A DNA stretch of 64,000 bases from NCBI GenBank assembly GCA_012934845.2, contig WNNJ02000144.1, positions 1 to 64,000 on the forward strand, read 5' to 3'. Position 1 is the first letter of the stretch. Each line of letters begins with the position of its first letter. The position numbers and the translations under genes were made by a program. The notes under the pieces were generated by a model that was given only the letters and a program-made list of their open reading frames with translations, was not told the origin of the DNA and did no database searches. This DNA comes from Pomphorhynchus laevis. Its lineage: Eukaryota; Acanthocephala; Palaeacanthocephala; Echinorhynchida; Pomphorhynchidae. Positions 23,601-37,285 of the stretch are shown here, in pieces.

Positions 23601-26600
23601 AATATTGAATCCTCACTTAATCTATATAAATAATTAAAGAAAATTTACAAAATATACAAAGTACAACAACCTTTTAAGTAAATGATAAAAATGCATTTAT
23701 TTGATTTGGCTATTTAAAATTAACTTATTTAAAATACAAGCAAAAGTCAATTAAATTTTCAAATTTTAAAAATAAAATATTGAATCTCACTTAATCTATA
23801 TTGAAAATTCAAAATACAAATCTATATAAATAATTAAAGAAAATTAACAAAATATACAAAGTACAACAACCTTTTAAGTAAATGATAAAAAGGCATTTAT
23901 TTGATTTGGCTATTTAAAATTAACTTATTTAAAATACAAGCAAAAGTCAATTAAATTTTCAAATTTTAAAAAATAAAATATTGAATCCTCACTTAATCTA
24001 TATAAATAATTAAAGAAAATTAACAAAATATACAAAGTACAACAACCTTTTAAGTAAATGATTAAAAGGCATTTATTTGATTTGGATATTTAAAATTAAC
24101 TTATTTAAAATACAAGCAAAAGTCAATTAAATTTTCAAATTTTAAAAAATAAAATATTGAATCCTCACTTAATCTATATAAATAATTAAAGAAAATTAAC
24201 AAAATATACAAAGTAAACAACCTTTTAAGTAAATGATTAAATAGCATTTATTTGATTTGGCTATTTAAAACTAACTTATTTAAAATACAAGCAAAAGTCA
24301 ATTAAATTTTCAAATTTTAAAAAATAAAATATTGAATTCTCACTTAATCTATATAAATAATTAAAGAAAATTAACAAAATATACAAAGTACAACAACCTT
24401 TTAAGTAAATGATTAAAAGGCATTTATTTGATTTGGCTATTTAAAATTAACTTATTTAAAATACAAGCAAAAGTCAATTAAATTTTCAAATTTTAAAAAA
24501 TAAAATATTGAATTCTCACTTAATCTATATAAATAATTAAAGAAAATTAACAAAATATACAAAGTACAACAACCTTTTAAGTAAATGATTAAAAGGCATT
24601 TATTTGATTTGGCTATTTAAAACTAACTTATTTAAAATACAAGCAAAAGTCAATTAAATTTTCAAATTTTAAAAAATAAAATATTGAATCCTCACTTAAT
24701 CTATATAAATAATTAAAGAAAATTAACAAAATATACAAAGTACAACAACCTTTTAAGTAAATGATAAAAATGCATTTATTTGATTTGGCTATTTAAAATT
24801 AACTTATTTAAAATACAAGCAAAAGTCAATTAAATTTTCAAATTTTAAAACTAAAATATTGAATTCTCACTTAATCTATATAAATAATTAAAGAAAATTA
24901 ACAAAATATACAAAGTACAACAACCTTTTAAGTAAATAATAAAAAGGCATTTATTTGATTTGGCTATTTAAAACTAACTTATTTAAAATACAAGCAAAAG
25001 TCAATTAAATTTTCAAATTTTAAAAAATAAAATATTGAATCCTCACTTAATCTATATAAATAATTAAAGAAAATTAACAAAATATACAAAGTACAACAAC
25101 CTTTTAAGTAAATGAAAAAAATGCATTTATTTGATTTGGCTATTTAAAATAACTTATTTAAAATACAAGCAAAAGTCAATTAAATTTTCAAATTTTAAAA
25201 AAAAATATTGAATCCTCACTTAATCTATATAAATAATTAAAGAAAATTAACAAAATATACAAAAAACAAAAACCTTTGAAGTAAATGATTAAAAGGCATT
25301 TATTTGATTTGGCTAATTGAAATTAACTTATTTAAAATACAAGCAAAAGTCAATTAAATTTTCAAATTTTAATAACTAAAATATTGAATTCTCACTTAAT
25401 CTATATAAATAATTAAAGAAAATTAACAAAATATACAAAGTACAACAACCTTTTAAGTAAATAATAAAAAGGCATTTATTTGATTTGGCTATTTGAAACT
25501 AACTTATTTAAAATACAAGCAAAAGTCAATTAAATTTTCAAATTTTTAAAAATAAAATATTGAATCCTCACTTAATCTATATAAATAATTAAAGAAAATT
25601 AACAAAATATACAAAGTACAACAACCTTTTAAGTAAATGATTAAAAGGCATTTATTTGATTTGGCTATTTAAAATTAACTTATTTAAAATACAAGCAAAA
25701 GTCAATTAAATTTTCAAATTTTAAAAAATAAAATATTGAATCCTCACTTAATCTATATAAATAATTAAAGAAAATTAACAAAATATACAAAGTACAACAA
25801 CCTTTTAAGTAAATGATTAAAAGGCATTAATTTGATTTGGCTATTTAAAACTAACTTATTTAAAATACAAGCAAAAGTCAATTAAATTTTCAAATTTTTA
25901 AAAATAAAATATTGAATTCTCACTTAATCTATATAAATAATTAAAGAAAATTAACAAAATATACAAAGTACAACAACCTTTTAAGTAAATGATTAAATGG
26001 CATTTATTTGATTTGGCTATTTAAAATTAACTTATTTAAAATACAAGCAAAAGTCAATTAAATTTTCAAATTTTAAAAAATAAAATATTGAATTCTCACT
26101 TAATCTATATAAATAATTAAAGAAAATTAACAAAATATACAAAGTACAACAACCTTTTAAGTAAATGATTAAATAGCATTTATTTGATTTGGCTATTTAA
26201 AACTAACTTATTTAAAATACAAGCAAAAGTCAATTAAATTTTCAAATTTTAAAAAATAAAATATTGAATCCTCACTTAATCTATATAAATAATTAAAGAA
26301 AATTAACAAAATATACAAAGTACTACAACCTTTTAAGTAAATTATTAAAAGGCATTTATTTGATTTGGCTATTTAAAATTAACTTATTTAAAATACAAGC
26401 AAAAGTCAATTAAATTTTCAAATTTTAAAAAATAAAATATTGAATCCTCACTTAATCTATATAAATAATTAAAGAAAATTAACAAAATATACAAAGTACA
26501 ACAACCTTTTAAGTAAATGATTAAAAGGCATTTATTTGATTTGGCTATTTAAAATTAACTTATTTAAAATACAAGCAAAAGTCAATTAAATTTTCAAATT

Positions 26601-29600
26601 TTAAAAAATAAAATATTGAATCCTCACTTAATCTATATAAATAATTAAAGAAAATTAACAAAATATACAAAGTACAACAACCTTTGAGGTAAATGATTAA
26701 AAGGCATTTATATGATTTGGCTATTTAAAATTAACTTATTTAAAATACAAGCAAAAGTCAATTAAATTTTCAAATTTTAAAAAATAAAATATTGAATTCT
26801 CACTTAATCTATATAAATAATTAAAGAAAATTAACAAAATATACAAAGTACAACAACCTTTTAAGTAAATGATAAAAAGGCATTTATTTGATTTGGATAT
26901 TTAAAATTAACTTATTTAAAATACAAGCAAAAGTCAATTAAATTTTCAAATTTTAAAAAATAAAATATTGAATCCTCACTTAATCTATATAAATAATAAA
27001 AGAAAATTAACAAAATATACAAAGTACAACAACCTTTTAAGTAAATGATTAAAAGGCATTTATTTGATTTGGCTATTTAAAATTAACTTATTTAAAATAC
27101 AAGCAAAAGTCAATTAAATTTTCAAATTTTAAAAAATAAAATATTGAATCCTCACTTAATCTATATAAATAATTAAAGAAAATTAACAAAATATACAAAG
27201 TACAACAACCTTTTAAGTAAATGATTAAAAGGCATTTATTTGATTTGGCTATTTAAAATTAACTTATTTAAAATACAAGCAAAAGTCAATTAAATTTTCA
27301 AATTTTAAAAAATAAAATATTGAATTCTCACTTAATCTATATAAATAATTAAAGAAAATTAACAAAATATACAAAGTACAACAACCTTTTAAGTAAATGA
27401 TAAAAAGGCATTTATTTGATTTGGATATTTAAAATTAACTTATTTAAAATACAAGCAAAAGTCAATTAAATTTTCAAATTTTAAAAATAAAATATTGAAT
27501 CCTCACTTAATCTATATAAATAATTAAAGAAAATTAACAAAATATACAAAGTACAACAACCTTTTAAGTAAATGATTAAATGGCATTTATTTGATTTGGC
27601 TATTTAAAATTAACTTATTTAAAATACAAGCAAAAGTCAATTAAATTTTCAAATTTTAAAAATAAAATATTGAATTCTCACTTAATCTATATAAATAATT
27701 AAAGAAAATTAACAAAATATACAAAGTACAACAACCTTTTAAGTAAATGATTAAAAGGCATTTATTTGATTTTGCTATTTAAAATTAACTTATTTAAAAT
27801 ACAAGCAAAAGTCAATTAAATTTTCAAATTTTAAAAATAAAATATTGAATCCTCACTTAATCTATATAAATAATTAAAGAAAATTAACAAAATATACAAA
27901 GTACAACAACCTTTTAAGTAAATGATTAAAAGGCATTTATTTGATTTGGCTATTTAAAATTAACTTATTTAAAATACAAGCAAAAGTCAATTAAATTTTC
28001 AAATTTTAAAAAATAAAATATTGAATCCTCACTTAATCTATATAAATAATTAAAGAAAATTAACAAAATATACAAAGTACAACAACCTTTTAAGTAAATG
28101 ATTAAAAGGCATTTATTTGATTTGGCTATTTAAAATTAACTTATTTAAAATACAAGCAAAAGTCAATTAAATTTTCAAATTTTAAAAAATAAAATATTGA
28201 ATTCTCACTTAATCTATATAAATAATTAAAGAAAATTAACAAAATATACAAAGTACAACAACCTTTTAAGTAAATGATTAAAAGGCATTTAATTTGATTT
28301 GGCTATTTAAAATTAACTTATTTAAAATACAAGCAAAAGTCAATTAAATTTTCAAATTTTAAAAACTAAAATATTGAATTCTCACTTAATCTATATAAAT
28401 AATTAAAGAAAATTAACAAAATATACAAAGTACAACAACCTTTTAAGTAAATGATTAAAAGGCATTTATTTGATTTGGCTATTTAAAATTAACTTATTTA
28501 AAATACAAGCAAAAGTCAATTAAATTTTCAAATTTTAAAAAATAAAATATTGAATCCTCACTTAATCTATAAAAATAATAAAGAAAATTAACAAAATATA
28601 CAAAGTACAACAACCTTTTAAGTAAATGATAAAAAGGCATTTATTTGATTTGGATATTTAAAATTAACTTATTTAAAATACAAGCAAAAGTCAATTAAAT
28701 TTTCAAATTTTAAAAAATAAAATATTGAATCCTCACTTAATCTATATAAATAATTAAAGAAAATTAACAAAATATACAAAGTACAACAACCTTTTAAGTA
28801 AATGATTAAATGGCATTTATTTGATTTGGCTATTTAAAATTAACTTATTTAAAATACAAGCAAAAGTCAATTAAATTTTCAAATTTTAAAAAATAAAATA
28901 TTGAATCCTCACTTAATCTATATAAATAATTAAAGAAAATTAACAAAATATACAAAGTACAACAACCTTTTAAGTAAATGATTAAAAGGCATTTATTTGA
29001 TTTGGCTATTTAAAATTAACTTATTTAAAATACAAGCAAAAGTCAATTAAATTTTCAAATTTTAAAAAAAAAATATTGAATTCTCACTTAATCTATATAA
29101 ATAATTAAAGAAAATTAACAAAATATACAAAGTACAACAACCTTTTAAGTAAATGATTAAAAGGCATTTATTTGATTTGGCTATTTAAAATTAACTTATT
29201 TAAAATACAAGCAAAAGTCAATTAAATTTTCAAATTTTAAAAAATAAAATATTGAATTCTCACTTAATCTATATAAATAATTAAAGAAAATTAACAAAAT
29301 ATACAAAGTACAACAACCTTTTAAGTAAATGATTAAAAGGCATTTATTTGATTTTGCTATTTAAAATTAACTTATTTAAAATACAAGCAAAAGTCAATTA
29401 AATTTTCAAATTTTAAAAAATAAAATATTGAATTCTCACTTAATCTATATAAATAATTAAAGAAAATTAACAAAATATACAAAGTACAACAACCTTTTAA
29501 GTAAATGATTAAAAGGCATTTATTTGATTTGGCTATTTAAAATTAACTTATTTAAAATACAAGCAAAAGTCAATTAAATTTTCAAATTTTAAAAACTAAA

Positions 29601-29934
29601 ATATTGAATTCTCACTTAATCTATATAAATAATTAAAGAAAATTAACAAAATATACAAAGTACAACAACCTTTTAAGTAAATGATTAAATGGCATTTATT
29701 TGATTTGGCTATTTAAAATTAACTTATTTAAAATACAAGCAAAAGTCAATTAAATTTTCAAATTTTAAATAATAAAATATTGAATCCTCACTTAATCTAT
29801 ATAAATAATTAAAGAAAATTAACAAAATATACAAAGTACAACAACCTATTAAGTAAATTATTAAAAGGCATTTATTTGATTTGGATATTTAAAATAAACT
29901 TATTAAAAATACAAGCAAAAGTCAATTAAATTTT
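20618..29934. repeat. Satellite array, about 53 tandem monomers of 176 bp
   Basis: The block CCTTTTAAGTAAATGAT recurs every 175-176 bp from 20644 to 29844 (for example 20861, 21036, 21212, 21560). The first monomer is longer (217 bp) and more diverged, the last stops after about 90 bp at 29934, and one near 23790 carries a small insertion. Monomers are about 83% AT and visibly more than 90% alike. They vary at a few sites (TTGGCTA/TTGGATA, AAATTAAC/AAACTAAC, GAATCC/GAATTC, and the bases after AAATGAT), and variant combinations recur in blocks. No coding content. Head-to-tail throughout with no interruption by transposons. Confidence 0.97.
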
Positions 29935-29940
29935 GACTAA

Positions 29941-29988
29941 TTCCACTATTATCACTTTCAGTGATAATAGTGGAATTATCACTGAAAG
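29941..29988. repeat. Two overlapping, mutually exclusive hairpins at the satellite edge
   Basis: TTCCACTATTATCACT (29941-29956), loop TTC, then AGTGATAATAGTGGAA (29960-29975) is a perfect 16-bp stem. CTTTCAGTGATAA (29955-29967) also pairs perfectly with TTATCACTGAAAG (29976-29988). The two stems share bases, so only one can form at a time. A diverged relative of the right part and downstream bases (AGTG.AATTATC.CTG.AAGAC and CAATAAATAA) occurs at about 32205-32295, so this is probably the end of a dispersed element next to the array. Confidence 0.8.
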
Positions 29989-32900
29989 ACGATTTTCAAT
30001 AAATAAAGTCTAAAGTTCATACAAATGAGCATCATGTGGGCTCAGGTCAAAAGTCTAAGTTTAAAAAGATTAAATATCTGCAGAGAACGACCAACTTGAA
30101 CTGATGAAGATAAAGTAAAAATCAATCATGACATTTTAAAAACAAACATATTCTATTGCCCCGATTTTGCATCTATGATCGGTATCGATTGACAAATAGA
30201 AATGACATTCTGTTGATTTACGGAATTTGGCAGCAGACATATTTTAGACGACATTAAAAATAGTAAATTAATTCCTTTTATTAACTAATACGAACCATTA
30301 TTTATTGGAAAAATATTAATTTTACAATTTAATATAATTTATTAAATTGTAATTTATAAAAATTACAAATAAAAATATAATTTTATTTTATTAATATAAT
30401 TAATTCTAAAATTAATTAATTACAATTATTAATTATAATTAATAAATTTGCAATTACAATAAATTTTGTTGATACTCCCAAGATGTTTTACAGTGAATGC
30501 ACGATCTTTAAAATATGTTTATCTCAAAAAGTTAGAAATAAACTGACTTTACGCCTAATATAATATCATTCAATGACAATAGCTATTTTCCAGAATAATG
30601 GGGTTACTTGATAACGTTTAAATCTGTGTCAAGTTTGTGTATAATTAAAATATCTGAAATTGTTTTTGAATCCTAATTGATATCTGATTATTAAAGAAAT
30701 AATCATCTAATAAAATCTGTGAACAATAAAATTGCTTTAAAATAAAATGTTCTACGAATAACAGCTAAAAAAAGTTATAAATTTTAAAAATAGTTAAATA
30801 ACTGCAAAAGTAGTTCATCTTGATTTTTTGCTAACAGACAAAATACAAAAGCTTAAAGGTTTCAAAACCTTCATATATTAAAATTAATAATTGAAACAAT
30901 AAAAACGATTTATGCTATTGGAAAGTGTAATGAATTTCTAACAATGAATTTCTAACGACCTTTTATGAACTGCATTTAAATATGATTACATTTTATGTTG
31001 ATAATGTTAATGAATATATGTTTAATCTCAAATGAAAGCATAATTCAGTCTTATGCCGAAAGTTATAATTTCTTTAACAATTATAAGAACAATCTACAAT
31101 TATTAATATTAATCTTATCTCCATAATATTTAATGTTCTTTAAATAAATTGTTTAAATTAAAAAAAAATTATTTTATTTATTTAAAAATATAAATTTATT
31201 ATAATTATCCTTATTATTTGTATATTATAGAGAGCTACGAAGAAAACATCTTACAAATTCTTCACTCTATCCGCTCCTTCTGCAATGAATTGGTTCGTTG
31301 TAAAATGATCGTGTTTAAATTGAACACGTTCAAATATTCTAGATATTAAACATCAATATGAAAATAGGGAAATATTGCAATTTAAATTCTAAAAAGTTAT
31401 CTACTCATTATCGTGTTTGCTAATAAAGAATTTTTCTCTAATCTTCTATCGCTACTTTATCATCTTACAAATTCTGTATTATTTGCTTAAATTTTAGAAT
31501 CGGAATTTCAGAACAATCAATCAAACGTCTAAATTATTGAACAAATCGACAAGTTCACTGAAAATCAAATAACTGAAAATTGCAATTAATATGGTGTGAC
31601 AAAAAAGGAAGCCAACATTAATAAATAAATAAATTAATTAGCCAACATTAATTAATAAATTTAGTAACATGTGATTGATATATAATGCAAATTACAAAAA
31701 TATAAATATTTTTAAATAATCAGGGACTACAATTTATTTCGGACAGACTAATAGTTTTATTAGTCTGTCTAATAAAACTAAAAAAAATATTATTTTTTTA
31801 ATTATACAATTTATTTAGGACTCACTAATGATTTCTGATCGAACTACTATTTGTTCTTATCGTACAGAACGATAATGGCAATGCTGTTCGAAAAGCACTT
31901 TTCTCTTTGTATTAAATAATATTGTTGGAGTAATCTTTAACATAGTAATGCAAATGGTATCAAAGCCCAGTAATAATTAATAGTGAAAACGGTATGTTAT
32001 ATGATATGTGGAGATTCTATATTTCCACATTCTATATGTATTATCTATTAAATGGGTAATGCAAGCCAATTTCAACGATATCATGAAATATTAAAAAATT
32101 TAAATCAAATGAAATTTTAGAAAAAAATTTAAAATTAAACCACTAAAAACTTACTGAAGATAGATCTTATTATGACTACATAGCATATCACTAATACGTA
32201 AATGGAAATAGTGAAATTATCGCTGCAAGACAATTTGCCAATAAATAACATGAGTTCTAAGGAGAAGAGTGATTCACAAAAGTGAGCATAATGTAGATAT
32301 TCATTAAAGAATAATGCCACGTAATATGTGATTTGCCAAGTAAATTTGTGGTATATAAGATAATTTGTGGTATACTAGTGATTAATAAAACAGAATGTAG
32401 TGTAATAATATTAAGTTCAAAAATATTCCACAATAAAATCTATTTATTATTGAAGTAGAAAATAATTAAATTGAATATAAAATAAATTCACACGAGTATG
32501 AATAAGAGTTGCATAATAATCGAAGGATATTTTCACTTAATTGAATCTATTTTTTATAACTTCAAATTTTATTCGTTATTACATTAAAAACAAATGTAAA
32601 ATTGCTATTTTTTAATAACATTTTAAAACCGAAAGGCGAAGTTGCAAATGCGACATCCTTATTGTTGATTTCTTAATTACTATGTTAAAATTTATCTTTT
32701 ACATTGTAATTATATTGTAAATACAATTTATAGTTATTTATTGTAATGACTAAAAGCTTTTTGTGCTTTTAATATTTAGAATATTAAGTCATTATTATTT
32801 TTAAATTGAGTTACTACTTAAACATAAAATATTTTTTTTGAAAAAGTAATCTAAAATCTTCTCAGATAAAATCTTCTCAACAAAATATAATGCAGCATGC

Positions 32901-33278
32901 ATAATGGAGAGCATAAAAGGAGGAGGGTCGTCAATGCTGTTCCGTGATTAATAGTAGCGTGATGTTTCCGTATCTACCTATGCTAGGCTGGAGTTATCAT
33001 ATGTTACCATATGTCAGGCTTGATATATGGCAAATGTTGGAAATAAACATTTATTTTCGATATTAAACTAAAAATTTATGTTACAAAATATAATTAAAAA
33101 TAAATTAAAATTCTTAAGCGGGAAACTTTTAAGGATAATAAATAAAATACTTTGTATTAGAATAATATACTAGATAATTAAATTACATCAGAGGATGGAA
33201 TAGAGGCAATTACATGATAAAATGATAACATAATAACTAGTTTAAATAATCGTGATAATTAACTACATACAATCAATC
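29989..33278. other. AT-rich stretch without recognised gene
   Basis: Nothing coding was recognised. Visible structure: a perfect hairpin ACAGACTAAT-AGTTTT-ATTAGTCTGT at 31743-31768, the diverged dispersed repeat at about 32205-32295 mentioned for the satellite edge, and at 33141-33225 a segment related to the 104-bp repeat on the other side of the following LINE. Confidence 0.45.
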
Positions 33279-33332
33279 CAGTTCCAGATCAATCCAGTTC
33301 CACTCGCTCCTCTTGCAGAATTTTTAGAGTGA

Positions 33333-34277
33333 ATGGGAGGACGCGAGAAAACAACTAAGACCGACACCAACTATAGACAACTGCAAGTACAGTGCTCGAT
33401 ACACGACTGCAGCGTCTGGACAACAATGGCCTGCGACAAGAATAAGTCTAAAGAAGACTTCGTATGTGGTTTTTGTGCCAATAAACTAATCCGCAACCTT
33501 TCCAATAAGCACATATCAACATCTAACATGTACAATCAAACTACCATGTCGTTTCTAATGTCCTTTCTCCACCCACTGACCCTGCCACCATATACACTTC
33601 CCAATCCATGTCATCTTCGCTCCCCGACACCTTACGTACCGTCCTTCCCGTCTCGTTTCTCAATAACTTGCATCCATCAATAAAAATACCTCCACCAACC
33701 TCCACTATCCTTCCACTCATAACCTTTCCTCACATCGCTTACCACCCTCATTATTATCATTATCCTCTTAGTCTTCCGTCGTCAAACCAAATCCCTCCAA
33801 CTCATCAACTACAAGCTCTTCTATAGTGATCTTACCCACTCACGTCAGTCGTCCTACTTTAGAAAGCGGTTTCCTTCTCGCGATCGTTGCGTCATCGTCA
33901 CTAATATCACTCCTTCCAACTCCTTGTCTCCACAAGCACGTCTCGACCACGATGTTTCCGCCTTCAGATTCATCCTCTCGTCTATTGTTCCTGCGGATAA
34001 ACCATCCTTTTTCAAAAACATTTATTTTGTCGCATTCATCCGTCTAAACAAATCATCTCAATCCAATTCTACCCAGCACCCTCTCATAAAAATTGTTTTC
34101 AAGCATTGCTCTCACGCGTCTACTGTCCTCTCTCAACGATTCAAACTCATGTCATCTTCAACCACTCGAATTTTCCCCGATCGCCCCCTTCTGAAATCGC
34201 TCAAATCTCTTATGCACGCATCGAAAAACGCCGTCGCAAGGAAAACGGCAAAACATCACTCTCCATCCGAAACATAG
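33333..34277 (+). pseudogene. LINE ORF1: cysteine zinc finger and conserved C-terminal domain
   Basis: Starts at ATG 33333 (MGGREKTTKTD). The zinc finger has C-x3-4-C then VWTTM and F-V-C-G-F-C, the arrangement seen in three other ORF1 copies in this window. The first frame is open to 33683. The C-terminal domain is recognisable in another frame at about 33870-34277: RCVIVTNITPSNSL, DHDVSAFRFILSSIV, LIKIVFKHC and ARKTAKH, colinear with the ORF1 at 57780-58997. At least one frameshift separates the two parts. In relatives this protein is an RNA-binding partner of the retrotransposition RNP. Confidence 0.75.
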
Positions 34278-34359
34278 ACGGAAATTTTCGAGATGTCCAC
34301 ACCCGTCCCAAAATTCGATGGCGCTCCATCTCCACTATGTATCTTCTCCACTAGCCCGT

Positions 34360-37208
34360 ATCATCACTACAAACGGTTTCCGCCTCGGCCTCCTCAATAC
34401 CAGATCTATTCTCAATAAATTCGATCTTATCCTCCACCTATTCACCAAGCAATCCATCGATCACTTATGCCTCTGCGAATCCTGGCACTCAGATTCCGAT
34501 GACCTTTCAATTCGCCGTCTGCTCTCTGTAGGTTGCTCCCTAGTCAAATCGCCCGCCCCCTAAACTCATGGACTTCTAAGTTCTCTAATCATGGTGACAT
34601 CGTCGCATTCGCACGTCACAAAGCGTATCTTCGCAAAATCACTTCCCCTTCCAGCCCTTGCTCTTTTGAACTGCTCACTTGTCGTTCTAACCCGATCAAT
34701 CTAGATCTCGCCATTGTATACCGTCCTGGTTCATTAGCTCCTACATCCTTATCTTTTTCCGAACTCGCTGACCTCCTTTCTCATTGTTCTTTGTCCTCAA
34801 TCCCTTCACTCGTTCTAGGCGACTTTAACATCCGCCTCGACCGCCCCTCTTCCACCGAGTCCATCCAGTTCATCAACATTCTATCCAACTATAATTACAA
34901 ACGAATCTCCACTGCCCCCACACATATACTTCGTGGAGCACTCGACATCATCGCTGTCATCGATCAGTTTGCTGCCTACACTTCGATGTCCATCTCTGAT
35001 CCTAATCTATTCGTTCAATTTCTCGTCACCCTTGATATCACTCACAACCACACCCCTCATCACACACCTACAATCCTACGTCGCCCTTGGAGAAATCTTG
35101 ACTTCTCCCTTCTCCACTCTGCCTTACCCAAATCGTCTATATCCTATACAACAATAACATATTCATCTCCTCACGATCTCGCCTTTCTTTTCGACTCTGA
35201 ACGCACATTCACTCTCGATCTTCTATTGCCCTTCAAGTCGCACCCACACCGTCGCTTGACCCGTGCCCCATGGTTTGACATCCAATGCCTACTCTCAAAG
35301 CGTCGACTCTGTCATTCTTTTCGAGTCTATCACCGCTCTCTCAGACGTGGTTTCCGCTTGATCACTCCGTTTTTCCGTGATACCTATCTTGCTCTTCGCC
35401 GGTCTAATCTCAACCTACTACGTACAAAATGCAACTCCCTCTGGCAGCATAAAATCATCACTTCATTCAACTCTAAGACTCTATGGCATACTTATAACTC
35501 AATCCTTGATCGCTCCTCTTCGTCTTGCAACATCAATCCCCATTATTATTCGTCATTTCTCAAGATTAAAGTATCCACGTTGCTCTCTCACACCCGGTCT
35601 CAATCCTATCCCACTCAGCCCCGCCTAGCCTCATTCTCCCAGAACTCTTTCATATTCTCTCTGTCTCACCTTTCGAAGTCTCATCTATTCTCATCCCATT
35701 GCCCAACAAAACCTCCCCTGCCGATCCCCTGTCTACTCACATATTAAAATCCATATGCTTATCGATATCCCCATTTCTCACAACCTTGTTTAACTCGTAT
35801 ATCCGCAGTCGTATCTTCCCTTCACACTGGAAATCCGCAATCGTTCGTCCCCTCTTTACAAAACAATCGCTCGACCGCTCCCTTCCTTCTAGCTATCGCC
35901 CCTTTTCACTACTCCCTACTCTTTCTAAGCTCTTAGAACGCCTCATCTTAATACAGATCAACGCTTATCTCTCCTCATCCAATCTGTAGCCTCCATTCCA
36001 ATCCGCTTTGCGCTCTAATCACTCCAAGAAATTGCCTGCAGGAAAGTTTACAACGACTTACTCATTTCTCGAGACAAAGCTCAATAAAGTAATCTCATCT
36101 CCCTTGACCTCTCCTCCGCATTCGACATTGTCGACCACACCGTCCTCCTTTCTCGCCTTCGTTATGATTACGGCTTTTCTTCTCCTCCGTAGAATGGTTT
36201 GCCTCATATCTATCCGACCGTTCCTTTCGCGTATGTTCTAATTCATCATCTTCCCCTCCCATCCCTAATTTTTGCACGGTCCCACAAGGTTCAGTTCTAG
36301 GTCCCCTGCTTTCCTTTCTTCTGCTTGGCGATCTCTCTCCGTTTATCGAACTTTACTCCTTTAACGTCATGCAATACGCCGATGGCATCCTTATCTATGC
36401 TCATGCACCCGCATATCGCATACACGATATCCGAATTTCTGACTCTAACTGTCTTTCTTCTATTTACAAACGTCTCTCCAATCTCCATCTCGTTCTAAAC
36501 CCCGACAAGTCCAAAATAATGTGAATCCTCCCCCGTAAACTATACATATCTCCTTCCACTGTATATTTTGCCTCATCGATCATCCCCATAGTCTACAATC
36601 TCACTTTCTTAGGCTTCCATTTAAATGATCACCTTTCCCTTAAACCCTTCGTCCGTGAAAGGTTCGCTTGTCTAACTTAATTCTCCGTGACATCCGCCGT
36701 ATCCGCTCCCTTATCGACTTCCGTTCTTGTATGTCTATTATTTCATCGCTTCTTTTCCCTAAAATCGATTACTGTCTTAGCCTTTTCGCCAATTCTCAAA
36801 AGTCTATAATCCTACCCCTACAACGAATAATGAACACCGCTGTTCGATTGCTCTTTCGTCTCCGTCGCTTCGACCACACATCCACATATTTTGCCCAACT
36901 CTCCCGGCCCACCATCCAAATCCGCATCAAACTCCGCTTTCTACTCGTAACTTTTCGTCTCATCGCTGTCGGCTCCCCATCGTTCATCAACGTTCATTTC
37001 TTAGACGACACTCGCCCTACCTCGCAATAGCTGCGTTCCCGTCATACCCTCTTACTCCACGTTCCCAATGACTCCAACAACTATGGTCTTCGATCCTTCC
37101 TCGTCGCCGCCTCACTCGCCTGGAATCAACTCCCTCTTGACGTCCACTGCGCTCCCTCCTTTATCACATTCAAACATTTCCTTCGTTCACACCTTCTCGA
37201 CACATGAT
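34360..37208 (+). pseudogene. LINE ORF2: endonuclease and reverse transcriptase, several breaks
   Basis: The AP endonuclease begins LLNTRSILNKFDLI and continues CLCESWHSD, then in another frame LDLAIVYRPG and VLGDFNIRLD. The linker ends LSKRRLCHSF..LWQHKII. Reverse transcriptase follows: PADPLSTHILK, WKSAIVRPLF and SSYRPFSLLPTLSK (35699-35989), motif A in another frame (LDLSSAFDIVDH, near 36113), and motif C as MQYADG at 36369-36386, where the second catalytic aspartate of YADD has become glycine. The tail DYCLSLFANSQKS to SLAWNQLPLDV ends at TGA near 37205. Multiple frameshifts and stops: inactive. Confidence 0.85.
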
Positions 37209-37285
37209 TTACATTTTGTTTTGTTGTGGTCATGTAAGCGTTCGCTTGCACGCATTTGCCACGTTAAAATAAATCTTTTTTGAAT

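Larger units (their letters stand above)
33279..37282 (+). mobile_element. Near full-length, decayed zinc-finger CR1-like LINE
   Basis: About 4 kb containing, in order, a 5' leader, ORF1, endonuclease, reverse transcriptase, the family tail and the 3' hairpin. The leader has ATCCAGTTCCAGATCA and ATCCAGTTCCAC (33286-33303), reminiscent of the TTCCAG units in the leader of the LINE at 57406. The 3' UTR has GCGTTC-GCTT-GCACGC (37238-37253, one mismatch) followed by ATTTGCCAC and TTAAAATAAATC. The sense strand is C/T-rich, unlike its surroundings. It sits next to copies of a 104-bp local repeat on both sides (33141-33225 and 37286 onwards). Confidence 0.9.

Noticed and set aside
20618-29934. CRISPR-like array or coding repeat
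   Set aside because: Monomers are contiguous 176-bp copies without unique spacers, in an animal genome, and contain stops in all frames; it is a satellite.
31210-31330. Possible exon with reading frame RATKKTSYKFFTLSAPSAM
   Set aside because: Short, unsupported by similarity and without a partner exon; acceptor-like AG alone is weak.
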